A stretch of 64,000 bases of DNA. It comes from JALOPX01 sp041309605. GTDB lineage: Bacteria > Krumholzibacteriota > Krumholzibacteriia > Krumholzibacteriales > Krumholzibacteriaceae. The notes below the pieces were generated by a model, which did no database searches, had not been told where the DNA came from, and saw only the letters and a program-made list of their open reading frames with translations. Location: assembly GCA_041309605.1 (NCBI GenBank), contig JBFYZH010000036.1, forward strand, positions 1-64,000, read 5' to 3'. Made by a program: the position numbers and the translations under genes. Below, one piece after another: positions 26,932 through 35,741 of this stretch (position 1 is its first letter; each line of letters begins with the position of its first letter).

Positions 26932-27864
26932 TTGCTTCGTTTCATGGCGAGAAGATTATTACTGCTGGTGCCGGTCATTTTAGGCGTCGTGACGATCACC
27001 TTTTTTCTTATGTACGTCATTCCCGGAGATCCCGTGCTCTCCCTGGCGGGAGAGCGGTACGATGAAAAGACACTGGACGGCATGAGGGAGGAACTGGGCC
27101 TCGACAGGCCCGTTCATCTTCAGTATCTCGGTTACCTCGGGCGCCTCGCGCGGTTCGATCTTGGAAAGTCCTTCGTGACGGGCAGGCCGGTATCGGAGAG
27201 CATCGCGGAGAGATTTCCACGCACCCTGCTTCTCGCCTCGAGCGCGATGTTGCTGGCCGTCGCCGGAGGCGTCCTGGCGGGGATGTTGTCGGCCTGGAGA
27301 AAGTTCGACTGGCTCGGCAGGCCGTTGATGGCCCTCTCGCTGGCCGGAGTATCGATCCCTGTATTCTGGCTCGGGCTCATGCTTATTTTCGTCTTTTCAA
27401 TAAAACTACAGCTTCTTCCCCCGTCGGGCTTCGGCGGAGGCTCCCTCAGATACCTCCTTCTTCCGGCCCTGACCCTTTCCTTCGCCTCGATGGCGACGAT
27501 CGCCAGGGTGACGAGGGCCGGTTTCATGGAGGCCGGGAGCGACGATTTCGTGAGGACGGCAAGGGCCAAGGGACTCGCCGAATCGAGCGTGATGGCCAAG
27601 CACGTCTTCCGCAACGCCCTGATCCCGGTCGTGACGATAGTGGGGACCGACTTCGGCAGCTACCTGAGCGGTTCGGTCCTGACCGAGACGATCTTCGGAT
27701 GGCCCGGTCTCGGCCGGTACATCGTCCAGGCGATTCTCAAACGGGATTTCCCGGTCATACAGGGCTCGATACTTTTCATGGCCGTACTTTTCGTCGTCGT
27801 CAACCTCCTTGTCGACATGAGTTACGGGTTGATAGATCCGAGAATAAGGCAGAAGGGAGCCTGA
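26932..27864 (+). CDS. peptide ABC transporter permease, DppB/OppB type
   Basis: First transmembrane subunit of a peptide importer, 310 residues. Start TTG 26932, with ATG 26944 (MARRLLLLVPVILGVV) as alternative. About six membrane helices; the N-terminal GVVTITFFLMYVIPGDPVLS is typical of DppB. The EAA loop, which docks the ATPase, is seen as DDFVRTARAKGLAESSVMAK HVF (a few residues on). The C-terminus has VLTETIFGWPGLGRYIVQAI. The TGA overlaps the start of the next permease. Confidence 0.93.
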   Translation: MLRFMARRLLLLVPVILGVVTITFFLMYVIPGDPVLSLAGERYDEKTLDGMREELGLDRPVHLQYLGYLGRLARFDLGKSFVTGRPVSESIAERFPRTLLLASSAMLLAVAGGVLAGMLSAWRKFDWLGRPLMALSLAGVSIPVFWLGLMLIFVFSIKLQLLPPSGFGGGSLRYLLLPALTLSFASMATIARVTRAGFMEAGSDDFVRTARAKGLAESSVMAKHVFRNALIPVVTIVGTDFGSYLSGSVLTETIFGWPGLGRYIVQAILKRDFPVIQGSILFMAVLFVVVNLLVDMSYGLIDPRIRQKGA

Positions 27865-28736
27865 TGCCGGCTGAATGGAGACGGTTTGTTTCGAGGTTCC
27901 GGGCAAGCCGCAGCGCGAGCGCGGGGCTGGCCGTCCTCGGCGTTATTGTCGTTCTGGTTGTCCTTTCGGGAATACTGCCCTTCGGGCGGGCGGGAGAGAT
28001 CGATCTGGACCGGTCCCTCGAACCCCCATCCATGGGGCATCCTTTCGGCACGGACGCCTTCGGCAGGGATCTTCTCCTTATGGTCCTTCAGGGGGGGAGG
28101 ATCTCCATGAGCGTCGGGTTTCTCGCGAGAACCATCTCGCTGCTGCTCGGCATCGTGCTGGGGACGGTGGCCGGTTACGGGGGCGGGCGGACGGATTCGC
28201 TGATCATGAGGCTCGCGGATATAACCTTCGCCTTTCCCACCCTGCTTCTTCTGATAGCGATCATGGCTGTGGCGACCCCGGGGCTTGTGACGCTTTTTAC
28301 GGTTCTCGGAGTCGTCGGGTGGGCGGCGATGGCCCGTCTGGTCCGCGCCCAGGTGCTGGCGGTCAGGGAGCGAGAGTATGTCCAGGCCGCCATGGCCGCC
28401 GGGGCGGGACATTTCAAGATCGTGACAAGGTATATCCTGCCGCAGTGCCTGTCCACCCTCATAGTCGTGTACACGATGGGGCTCGGGATGACGATCATGG
28501 CCGAATCGAGCCTCAGCTTTCTCGGTCTTGGAGTACAGCCGCCGGATCCGAGCTGGGGAAGGATGATATCGGGTGGAATAGCCTTCATGAGAACCGCCCC
28601 GTGGCTCACGCTGTTCCCCGGGCTTGTATTGACATTGACGGTCTGCTCCCTTAACCTGCTTGGCGACGGGTTGAGGGATATTCTCGATCCGAAACTGGTT
28701 TCGGGCGCGAAGGCGCGCCGGATGGACGTCCTGTAG
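27864..28736 (+). CDS. peptide ABC transporter permease, DppC/OppC type
   Basis: Second transmembrane subunit, 290 residues. ATG 27864 overlaps the TGA of the dppB-like gene (TGATG), so I use it rather than any upstream in-frame start. Membrane helix near residues 17-36, then the DppC hallmark FGTDAFGRDLLLMVLQGGRI, the EAA loop (EREYVQAAMAAGAGHFKIVT) and ESSLSFLGLGVQPPDPSWGR. Interaction with an ATPase encoded elsewhere is expected. Confidence 0.93.
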   Translation: MPAEWRRFVSRFRASRSASAGLAVLGVIVVLVVLSGILPFGRAGEIDLDRSLEPPSMGHPFGTDAFGRDLLLMVLQGGRISMSVGFLARTISLLLGIVLGTVAGYGGGRTDSLIMRLADITFAFPTLLLLIAIMAVATPGLVTLFTVLGVVGWAAMARLVRAQVLAVREREYVQAAMAAGAGHFKIVTRYILPQCLSTLIVVYTMGLGMTIMAESSLSFLGLGVQPPDPSWGRMISGGIAFMRTAPWLTLFPGLVLTLTVCSLNLLGDGLRDILDPKLVSGAKARRMDVL

Positions 28737-28821
28737 CGGCGGGGCGGGGATATCGGCGGGACGATCGCCGGAGGGCGGCTCGCCCATTCCGGAGCACCGG
28801 ATCCGATGGAGTCGAATCGTA

Positions 28822-29889
28822 TTGAAAGATATTCTGCAGACGGTGATCGAATCTCTTGACGCGAAGGAAAAGGCGCTTGGTTTCGACTGGAGATCGAGCT
28901 GGTTCAGGGTCGTCCCCGGTAGCGGCGGGCGTGTCGGCGTGGAGTTGAGCAGGATAGAGCTGCTTCGCGCCGTCGAGAAGGACCTTCCGGGATTTTTCCT
29001 CGCCGAATCCTCGCGCGGTCTTGCGACAATGAGATCGGCTTCGGGAAACGAGATCGTCATCCGTCTGTCGGGAGAAGGGCGCGAAACGACCATGTGGACC
29101 GTCGCGAGCGTCGCCGACCTTAGAAGGGCGCCGGAACATTCCGGCGAACTGGTCACCCAGGCGATAATGGGCGAGACGATGACGTTGCTGGAGCGCAGGG
29201 GGGACTGGTACTTCGTCAGGATGGAGGATGATTACCACGGGTGGGTAAGGTCGTGGCATGTCGTGGAGACCCCCTGGGCCGAAGTGAGGAAATTCGACGG
29301 CGAAGTCAACGCCCGCGTGGGGGTGAGCGTTGGATACGTTCGTTCCGGCCCCGGGGAGGACAGCATCCCCGTGTCGGACGTCACCGCAGGAACGCGTCTT
29401 GTTACGCGGCCTGCGGGTGAAGGCCTTTCGATCGTCCGCCTTCCCGGAGGGAAATCGGGTTATTTCAGGGCCGGGCTTCTTTGCGGCCTGAAGGCGGAAG
29501 GAGACCCTGGAAAGAGGATAATCGACAGGGCTATGGGTTTTTTCGGCATCCCCTATGTATGGGGGGGAACTTCGGCGAAGGGGTTCGATTGCTCCGGGCT
29601 CGTCAAGAGGGTGTTCCTGATGGAGGGCATCGACCTGCCGAGGGATGCCGGGCAGCAGGCGGAAATCGGGAAGTATATCGGAATCGGGAATATCGACCGG
29701 GCGGCTCCGGCCGACCTGCTTTTCTTCGGCGAAGGGGGAAAGATCACGCACGTGGCCATATCGATGGGCGGCGGCAGGTTCATTCACGCTTACGGCGATG
29801 TGAGGATCAACAGTTACAGGAACGACGATTCACTCTTCGAGGAGAAGCTGGCCGCGAAGCTTCTCTTCGCCCGTTCCGTAATCTCCTGA
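28822..29889 (+). CDS. SH3b-NlpC/P60 peptidase, YkfC-like
   Basis: Probable gamma-D-glutamyl-diaminoacid endopeptidase acting on cell-wall peptides, 355 residues. TTG 28822 with GGAG ten bases upstream. No signal peptide or membrane helix is visible, so a cytoplasmic location is likely. An SH3b domain covers about residues 95-155 (MTLLERRGDWYFVRMEDDYH), and a second SH3-like part follows. The NlpC/P60 domain lies at residues ~230-350 with catalytic Cys in FDCSGLVKRVF, His in THVAISMG and a further His in FIHAYG. In Bacillus, ykfC stands beside dpp transporter genes; the same neighbourhood here suggests murein-peptide recycling. Confidence 0.87.
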   Translation: MKDILQTVIESLDAKEKALGFDWRSSWFRVVPGSGGRVGVELSRIELLRAVEKDLPGFFLAESSRGLATMRSASGNEIVIRLSGEGRETTMWTVASVADLRRAPEHSGELVTQAIMGETMTLLERRGDWYFVRMEDDYHGWVRSWHVVETPWAEVRKFDGEVNARVGVSVGYVRSGPGEDSIPVSDVTAGTRLVTRPAGEGLSIVRLPGGKSGYFRAGLLCGLKAEGDPGKRIIDRAMGFFGIPYVWGGTSAKGFDCSGLVKRVFLMEGIDLPRDAGQQAEIGKYIGIGNIDRAAPADLLFFGEGGKITHVAISMGGGRFIHAYGDVRINSYRNDDSLFEEKLAAKLLFARSVIS

Positions 29890-29973
29890 ACCCCTCCCCG
29901 GGGCCGCGGGAGACTCCGCCGATCATGTCGAAACCCTCTTTAACAGAAAATTAATAAAAGAGTAAAAAATGTA

Positions 29974-30000
29974 TTGACAAGATTCCACCTCTGTTCTAAC
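29974..30000 (+). promoter_or_regulatory. probable promoter for the 30306 gene
   Basis: Perfect TTGACA at 29974-29979; the best -10 is TCTAAC at 29995-30000 with a 15-base spacer, and TAACGT at 29997-30002 gives 17. The surrounding region is markedly AT-rich for this genome. Confidence 0.5.
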
Positions 30001-30223
30001 GTTGCGCCCGGAAATTGGATATTTGTATTCGAGTGTTTTGAAAGGAGGATTCCTCGGATCTTTTACCCGGTAATTCCCCAGGGAGCGACCGGTAGATGGT
30101 TTAAGGGGGCTGCAGGAAAGCTGCAGGTTCCAGGATTCCGGCTTCGGACGATGGAAGGGGGGACAGAGAGAGCGAAGAGGAAGCGCTTTTGAGGTGTCAA
30201 CAGATCTGAAAACTGGAATCGAT

Positions 30224-30240
30224 CCGCGCATGATGCGCGG
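30224..30240. repeat. 17-bp near-perfect palindrome in leader
   Basis: CCGCGCAT, one central G, then ATGCGCGG. The 8-bp arms are exact. It could be an operator for a dimeric regulator, or, as RNA, a stem with a small loop. It is 65 bases before the ATG at 30306. Confidence 0.6.
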
Positions 30241-30305
30241 TTATATAGAACTCGAAACCTGAAGACTTCTTCCAATTCAGGAAGACGTATAACAGGAGGT
30301 TGTAA

Positions 30306-31634
30306 ATGCGAAAGGTTATTCTTTTAAGTCTGGCGGCGATCATGCTGCTGTCAGGCGCAGTGATGGCGACCGAGACACGCATCGCGTCGCTCGGCTATTA
30401 CACGGCGCCGTACATCTGCGATGACGCCAATGTGTACACATGGTATGCAACACTTCCCTCGTACGCCAACCTCGTCATGATGACGATGTGGAACTATGGC
30501 GAATACGAAGCTACTCCCGAAGGAATCTACGCGATGACGTACGCCCTCGGCGAGGAAGGGAAGTACGGGACGCTCGGCATGGGATTCATGGAATGGGGCT
30601 TCCACCCCAATCCGAATTACGGATTTGCCTATCAAATCTGGGACGGCAGCTGGGACGACTACGATGCTCCGAATTTTGATGAATGGGACGATTACATCGA
30701 CGGCGTCGAGCAAAAATATACCGTCACCTACGCGTACAAGATGGAGAAGATGTCGTTTGGTCTTTTCTTCGACCGCTCAAGCGTCAAGTACAAGTACACG
30801 GAAGAAGACGACACCCCGTACGAGGAGGAAGGCACCGGCGCCTCGACGAAATTCGGCATTGGTTTCCGCATGGATCTCACCGACGCGATGACGCTGGATC
30901 TCGCCGGCGATTACACGAAGGTGACCGATACGTACACGATAAAAGACGACGAAGCGGATGAGGAAAAAACGGAACTGGATCCCGGCAAGGTGATGTCCTT
31001 CAGGGGACGCATGTTCTGGGAATACAACGAAGAAATCACCTTCGTTCCCTACGTAAGCTATACGAGCAGGGATTTTGCCTACAAACCGGTGGACGAAATC
31101 TACAGCGACGAGGGATTCGGATACAAGGACATGGAGATGACCTTCGGCATCGGCGCCAACATGACGGTCAACGAGGACGCCATGATCGTGTTCGCCGTGG
31201 AGCCCTTCTCCTACTGGAAAGCCGAACCGTCCGGATACACCGATGGTTACGAAGAGAGCTGGGAAGTCAATTACAAGGTGATGCCGCGCTTCATCCTCGC
31301 CCTCGAAAGCGACCTGACCGACTGGCTCACCTTCAGGACCGGATGCTCGAAGGATCTCGGGAAAACCTCCTGGAAATGGCAGGATGAAGATGATACCCAA
31401 GAGGAATCAAGGACATACGATCTGGACAACTTCGCCTGGAACATCGGCGTCGGTTTCCACTTCGGCGATTTCGACATCGACTGCCTGCTCAACAAGTCCG
31501 TGCCCTTCAAGATGGGTTACTGGCTGACCGGCATGCAGGAACGCGACTACTACGGCTATCCGTACGGGAATGGCGATAGCGACAGCGGTTCAGATACTCC
31601 GATCTGTATGATCAGCGCCCTGTACCACTTCTAG
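30306..31634 (+). CDS. putative outer-membrane beta-barrel protein
   Basis: I do not recognise a named family. The 442-residue protein has AGGAGG five bases before ATG 30306 and a signal peptide (MRKVILLSLAAIMLLSGAVM, cleavage near VMA-TE). The mature part alternates aromatic and polar residues, is rich in Trp, Tyr, Asp and Glu, and ends in the aromatic barrel signature ISALYHF, all typical of porin-like barrels. Acidic clusters (DDEADEEKTELDPG, WQDEDDTQEES) probably lie in loops. It is monocistronic, with its own long leader and a strong terminator, which suggests high or tightly controlled expression. Confidence 0.75.
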   Translation: MRKVILLSLAAIMLLSGAVMATETRIASLGYYTAPYICDDANVYTWYATLPSYANLVMMTMWNYGEYEATPEGIYAMTYALGEEGKYGTLGMGFMEWGFHPNPNYGFAYQIWDGSWDDYDAPNFDEWDDYIDGVEQKYTVTYAYKMEKMSFGLFFDRSSVKYKYTEEDDTPYEEEGTGASTKFGIGFRMDLTDAMTLDLAGDYTKVTDTYTIKDDEADEEKTELDPGKVMSFRGRMFWEYNEEITFVPYVSYTSRDFAYKPVDEIYSDEGFGYKDMEMTFGIGANMTVNEDAMIVFAVEPFSYWKAEPSGYTDGYEESWEVNYKVMPRFILALESDLTDWLTFRTGCSKDLGKTSWKWQDEDDTQEESRTYDLDNFAWNIGVGFHFGDFDIDCLLNKSVPFKMGYWLTGMQERDYYGYPYGNGDSDSGSDTPICMISALYHF

Positions 31635-31663
31635 GATCGTATCTGATCGTTGAAGAACGTGAA

Positions 31664-31690
31664 GGGGGACCATATGGTCCCCCTTTTTTT
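31664..31690 (+). terminator. rho-independent terminator after the barrel gene
   Basis: A perfect 20-base palindrome, GGGGGACCAT paired with ATGGTCCCCC (31664-31683), is followed by seven T residues (31684-31690). Confidence 0.93.
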
Positions 31691-31809
31691 ACACTGTCCG
31701 GCAGTCTGACGCGCTTTTCCCAGCCATTTCCCTTTCAGAAGAGTTCCCCCGGCCCCGGGTGGTCTGGTAATTGCATGTCATCAGGACTGTCCTCTGCAAA
31801 GGCGGGATA

Positions 31810-33057
31810 GTGTACTTTTTCTATTATTTCCCTGTCGGGCTCGATATCAAGGTCCGCAAGACTCCGGTGATAACCGTATTTCTTGCCGCAGTCTGTGTAA
31901 TCACTTTTCTGGTATACAGATATATGCCATACGGGAGCCTCTGGAACCTTTCGAACCTGGTCTTCCTGCCGGCACGTCCGGCCATCGAGACATCCCTGTC
32001 GCACGTTTTTCTTCACATTGGGTACCTGCATCTTATCGGAAACATGGTTTACCTTGTGTTGTTCGGCAAAGCCATCGAAGACAGATTGGGCCCCGGCCGT
32101 TTCTTCACCATTTTCGCGCTTTCGGGGATGACCGGGGCCTGGACCCACACATGGCTTACTTCGGTCTTTTCACCCGAGTATATGGGGTACGGAGTGATCG
32201 GAGCGTCCGGGGCCACTTCCGGCCTCCTGGGCGCATACCTCGTAAGGTTCTATTTCACGAGGATCAGGGTCGCCTACTGGATCTTCATGCCGCTGCAGGG
32301 GGTGAACAGGGCCGGCCGAAGCCACGTTCCGGGAGTGCTTGCCATAGCCTTCTGGTTCCTCTACCAGGGCGCCTATGCCCTGATGCAGTTCGGCGCGGGC
32401 GGGGTGTCGGTCGCCTACAGCGTTCATGTCGGCGGGTTCGCCTGCGGGATACTTCTTGCCGCTCTGTTCGGAGCGTCTTCCGAGGCGCGCGCGGAGAGGT
32501 GCGTCTCGAGGGCGAAGGGGCACGTGGAGAAGGCGGCCTGGTTCGCCGCTCAGAGTGAATACCTGAATTATCTCTGCATGCGGCCTTTCGACGGGGATAT
32601 CCACGCGGAAGCGGCAAGGGTTTTCCTTTGCGGATCCGAGAAGGGAAGGGCCAGATACCATTACGTCGAGGCAGTCACCAATCTTATGAAAAAGGCGAGA
32701 AGAGGCGACGCGGAGACCGTATTCATGGAGGCGATGAGGTCTATCGAGGGCTTTACCCTGCCTGAACATGAACACCTCGGTCTTGCGTGCGGCATGGAAA
32801 GGTCGCTCAAGTATAACGGCGCGATCAAGGCGTACGAGAATTTCGTGTCGAGATACGCCGGTTCGCAGGAGATTCCTTTCGTCCTGCTGAGAATGGCGGG
32901 GATACACGAAAGAAGGTTCGCAAAGCCGTCCAGCGCCATATCATGCTATTCGGCGATCGTTGAAGGATACCCTGACGACGCCTGGGCCGATTTCGCCAGG
33001 GCGGAGCTCGAAAGACTGCGGCGCGGGCGGATCGTCCTCCAGTCCGCGGGAAAATGA
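31810..33057 (+). CDS. rhomboid-family intramembrane serine protease with C-terminal helical-repeat region
   Basis: Cleaves substrate proteins inside the membrane. GTG 31810 (MYFFYYFPVGLDIKVRKTPV) is preferred; a TTG at 31771 would add 13 unlikely residues. The protein is 415 residues. About six helices carry the rhomboid motifs HIGYLHLIGNMVYLVLFG, catalytic Ser in GASGATSGLLGAY, and catalytic His in SVHVGGFACG. The last ~190 residues are soluble and helical, TPR-like in character (e.g. FVSRYAGSQEIPFVLLRMAG), an uncommon extension. A second rhomboid is encoded at 47940 on the other strand. Confidence 0.9.
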   Translation: MYFFYYFPVGLDIKVRKTPVITVFLAAVCVITFLVYRYMPYGSLWNLSNLVFLPARPAIETSLSHVFLHIGYLHLIGNMVYLVLFGKAIEDRLGPGRFFTIFALSGMTGAWTHTWLTSVFSPEYMGYGVIGASGATSGLLGAYLVRFYFTRIRVAYWIFMPLQGVNRAGRSHVPGVLAIAFWFLYQGAYALMQFGAGGVSVAYSVHVGGFACGILLAALFGASSEARAERCVSRAKGHVEKAAWFAAQSEYLNYLCMRPFDGDIHAEAARVFLCGSEKGRARYHYVEAVTNLMKKARRGDAETVFMEAMRSIEGFTLPEHEHLGLACGMERSLKYNGAIKAYENFVSRYAGSQEIPFVLLRMAGIHERRFAKPSSAISCYSAIVEGYPDDAWADFARAELERLRRGRIVLQSAGK

Positions 33058-33153
33058 GAAGAAAACGGAAATATCCCGCCTGGCGGGGTCGAAATGTCTT
33101 GAATAAGCTTTATTGTTCTGGTAGCTTTCAGCGAGGATGCGGGGTGGTGAGGT

Positions 33154-33834
33154 GTGAAAAGTAAGCCTGAATCGTCGATCGAGATCCTGAGGTCCAAGGG
33201 GTACCTGAGGGGTTTTGAGAATATCGGGGATAACGAACTTCTGGCTCTGGTCATGGGACGCCTGCCATCCGTCTCGAGCGCCTCGCTGGCGCAGGAGATC
33301 GTCGACGTCTACGGCGGTCTCGACGGTGTGGGCGGCGCGGGGCTGGAGGAACTGATGGATTTCAGGGGAATCGGAAGAGCCGGAGCCCTGAGGATAATGG
33401 CTTCCTTCGAGCTCGGCAGGCGGACCATAGTCGTGCGAAGACAGCGCGAGATAAGGAAGGTCCGGTCGCCGGAGGATGTGGCCTGGCTGATGATTCCCGA
33501 GATGAAGGGGCTCGACAGGGAGCACTTCAAGGCGATACTGCTCAACACCAAGAACGGCATCCTGAAGATAGTGACGGTGGCGATCGGTTCTCTCAACGCC
33601 GCTCTCGTTCATCCGCGGGAGATATTCAAGGCGGCGGTGGCGGCGAGCGCCGCAGGGCTGATAATAGTCCATAATCATCCGACCGGCAATCCCGAACCGA
33701 GCCGGGAGGATAAGGATCTTACCGAGCGTTTTGCCCGGTGCGGCGATCTGATGGGGATCGACCTCGTCGATCATATTATCGTCGGCGATGACAGTTATGT
33801 CAGCATGAGGGAGCGGGGACTTGTAAATGTCTGA
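33154..33834 (+). CDS. radC: RadC/JAB-domain family protein
   Basis: RadC-family protein, 226 residues; its historic link to DNA repair is uncertain. An N-terminal helix-hairpin-helix-like region (about residues 1-100) is followed by the JAB/MPN metalloprotease-like domain with the full JAMM motif HNHPTGNPEPSREDKD. GTG start. The gene directly precedes mreB, an arrangement known from many bacteria. Confidence 0.93.
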   Translation: MKSKPESSIEILRSKGYLRGFENIGDNELLALVMGRLPSVSSASLAQEIVDVYGGLDGVGGAGLEELMDFRGIGRAGALRIMASFELGRRTIVVRRQREIRKVRSPEDVAWLMIPEMKGLDREHFKAILLNTKNGILKIVTVAIGSLNAALVHPREIFKAAVAASAAGLIIVHNHPTGNPEPSREDKDLTERFARCGDLMGIDLVDHIIVGDDSYVSMRERGLVNV

Positions 33835-33849
33835 AAGGATGGGAAGGCC

Positions 33850-34884
33850 TTGCTAGGGCGGTTTTCAAACTATTTGTCGAATGATATCGCGATCGATCTC
33901 GGAACGGCGAATACACTCGTTTACATCAAGGGAAGCGGGATCGTTCTGAACGAACCTTCCGTGGTCGCCGTCGATCAGAAAACCAAAAAGGTATACGCCG
34001 TAGGCCATGAAGCGAAGGCGATGCTCGGCAAGACGCCGGACCATATCGTCGCCATAAGGCCGATGAAGGACGGCGTGATCGCCGATTTCGAAATAACGGA
34101 GGTCATGCTAAGAGAGTTCATAAGGAAATCGCAGAAGAAAAGATTTTTCATACGGCCGAGGATCGTCATCAGCGTCCCCTCGGGGATAACCGAAGTGGAG
34201 CGAAGGGCGGTCATCGATTCCGCCCAGAACGCGGGTGCCAGAGAGGTCTACCTGGTGGCCGAGCCGATCGCCGCGGCGATAGGAGTGGGCCTGCCCGTTG
34301 ACAAGCCCTCGGGCAACATGGTCATCGATATCGGCGGAGGTACGACCGAGATCGCCGTAATAGCCCTGAACGGCATCGTGACCGACATCTCGATCAGGGT
34401 CGGCGGGGACAAGATGGACGAAGTGATTGTGCAGCATATAAAGAAGGCGTACAACCTTCTGATCGGCGACCAGACGGCCGAACAGGTGAAGATGGGCATA
34501 GGGTCGGCCACGAATCTGGGACAGGAACGGGAGATGGAGATCAAGGGACGCGACCTCGTCTCCGGTATTCCCAAGACCCTCAGGATCTCCAGCGTGGAGA
34601 TCCGCGAAGCGCTGGCCGAACCGATGAGCCAGATCGTCGCCGCCCTGAAAACGGCCCTTGAACAGACGCCCCCTGAACTGGCCGCGGATATAGTGGACAG
34701 GGGTATCGTAATGACCGGGGGCGGCTCCCTGCTCGGGGGCATCGATGTCCTGCTGAAGGAAGAGACCAATCTTCCGATCAACGTTGTCGAGGATCCCCTG
34801 ACCTGTGTCGTGCTGGGGACCGGAAAGATCCTGGGGAATCTTCACGTGTACGAACGGATCATAATGAAGAGCACCCGGTTGTAA
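33850..34884 (+). CDS. mreB: rod shape-determining protein MreB
   Basis: Actin-like cytoskeletal ATPase that guides lateral wall synthesis; 344 residues, the usual length. TTG start at 33850. N-terminal DIAIDLGTANTLVYIKG is the phosphate-1 motif; MVIDIGGGTTEIAVIALNGI is phosphate-2; GIVMTGGGSLLGGIDVLLKE is the adenosine motif. It opens an mreB-mreC-mreD-mrdA-rodA operon encoding the full core elongasome. Confidence 0.97.
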   Translation: MLGRFSNYLSNDIAIDLGTANTLVYIKGSGIVLNEPSVVAVDQKTKKVYAVGHEAKAMLGKTPDHIVAIRPMKDGVIADFEITEVMLREFIRKSQKKRFFIRPRIVISVPSGITEVERRAVIDSAQNAGAREVYLVAEPIAAAIGVGLPVDKPSGNMVIDIGGGTTEIAVIALNGIVTDISIRVGGDKMDEVIVQHIKKAYNLLIGDQTAEQVKMGIGSATNLGQEREMEIKGRDLVSGIPKTLRISSVEIREALAEPMSQIVAALKTALEQTPPELAADIVDRGIVMTGGGSLLGGIDVLLKEETNLPINVVEDPLTCVVLGTGKILGNLHVYERIIMKSTRL

Positions 34885-34886
34885 AG

Positions 34887-35732
34887 ATGCACATTATTTC
34901 CTTCCTGTTTGAAAAACATCTGGACAAGACGGTACTCGCTGTCGCGGTGGCGCTTTCGATACTTATGCTCACAGGCGACGAGGGAGGTAAGATCGGATCG
35001 GCCAGGGCGATCAGTTCATTTCTCCTTTACCCGGTCGACAGGGCCAGAAGTTATTTCGTCAGCGTGGACCGGTTGAGGGAGGAAAACAGGACGCTGCGGG
35101 AGGTCGCCGTTTCGCTGGTTCACGAAAAGGAGAGACTCTCGCAGTTCATGGAGGAAAGGAACCGGCTGCGGCAGCTGCTCGGGTTCAGGCAGGATTCTTT
35201 TTTCCAGTTTCTTCCCTGCGAGGTGATCGCCAGATCGTCGAACAGGTTCCATCATTCCGTCACGGTGGACAGGGGGCGCGATTCGGGAGTCAGGGCAGGT
35301 ATGGCCGTAGTGGGATACCGCGGGCTGGTCGGAAGGGTGGTCCAGGTCTTTCCCACCTCCGCCAGAATCCTGCTTCTCAACAATAAATCGGTCTCGGTAA
35401 GCTGCCTCGACAAGAGAAGCCGGGTCGTCGGGATGCTCAACTGGGAGAGGGGAGATCTGTTCCGGCTGGATTACATCGGCAGCGAAGAGGACGTTCAGCA
35501 GGGAGACACCCTGATAACGAGCGGGCTCGGCCGCGTCCTCCCGAAGGGATTTCCGGTGGGCACCGTTTTCGAGGTCGCCGACGACAAGACCGAGCTATCG
35601 AGGAAAATCGGCGTTGTCAGCATGTCGGAGCTCAACACCCTCGAAGAGCTGTTCATAGTGGTCGGAGGCCGGGACTGGAACAGTCGCGAGATCCTCGACA
35701 GGATAGGAAATATCGAAGAACCGCAGGAGTGA
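34887..35732 (+). CDS. mreC: rod shape-determining protein MreC
   Basis: Periplasmic scaffold of the elongasome, 281 residues. One N-terminal membrane helix (about residues 11-28), a coiled coil (VDRLREENRTLREVAVSLVH) and the two-barrel MreC domain (VTVDRGRDSGVRAGMAVVGY, GDTLITSGLGRVLPKGFPVG). It lies two bases after mreB. Confidence 0.95.
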   Translation: MHIISFLFEKHLDKTVLAVAVALSILMLTGDEGGKIGSARAISSFLLYPVDRARSYFVSVDRLREENRTLREVAVSLVHEKERLSQFMEERNRLRQLLGFRQDSFFQFLPCEVIARSSNRFHHSVTVDRGRDSGVRAGMAVVGYRGLVGRVVQVFPTSARILLLNNKSVSVSCLDKRSRVVGMLNWERGDLFRLDYIGSEEDVQQGDTLITSGLGRVLPKGFPVGTVFEVADDKTELSRKIGVVSMSELNTLEELFIVVGGRDWNSREILDRIGNIEEPQE

Positions 35733-35741
35733 AAACCGGCA

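Larger units (their letters stand above)
29890..30305 (+). other. long hairpin-rich leader upstream of the 30306 outer-membrane gene
   Basis: A 416-base stretch without a credible gene. It contains a promoter -35 at 29974 and then about 300 bases of likely transcribed leader. Visible hairpins: CCGGT/ACCGG at 30067-30092 with an inner TCC/GGA pair; CTGCAG/CTGCAG at 30110-30126 around GAAAG; TCCG/CGGA near 30137-30149; and an 8-bp palindrome at 30224-30240. An isolated Shine-Dalgarno-like AAAGGAGG lies near 30040 without a normal start codon after it. I recognise no known riboswitch class. Confidence 0.5.

Noticed and set aside
27822..29156. 444-codon minus-strand frame across the dppC-like gene and the NlpC gene
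   Set aside because: It covers two recognisable genes and a gap, has low-complexity Arg/Pro/Gly-rich translation and no family resemblance.
29974..30192. 72-codon frame in the long leader
   Set aside because: Its TTG is the promoter -35 itself, there is no upstream ribosome site, and the translation looks random.
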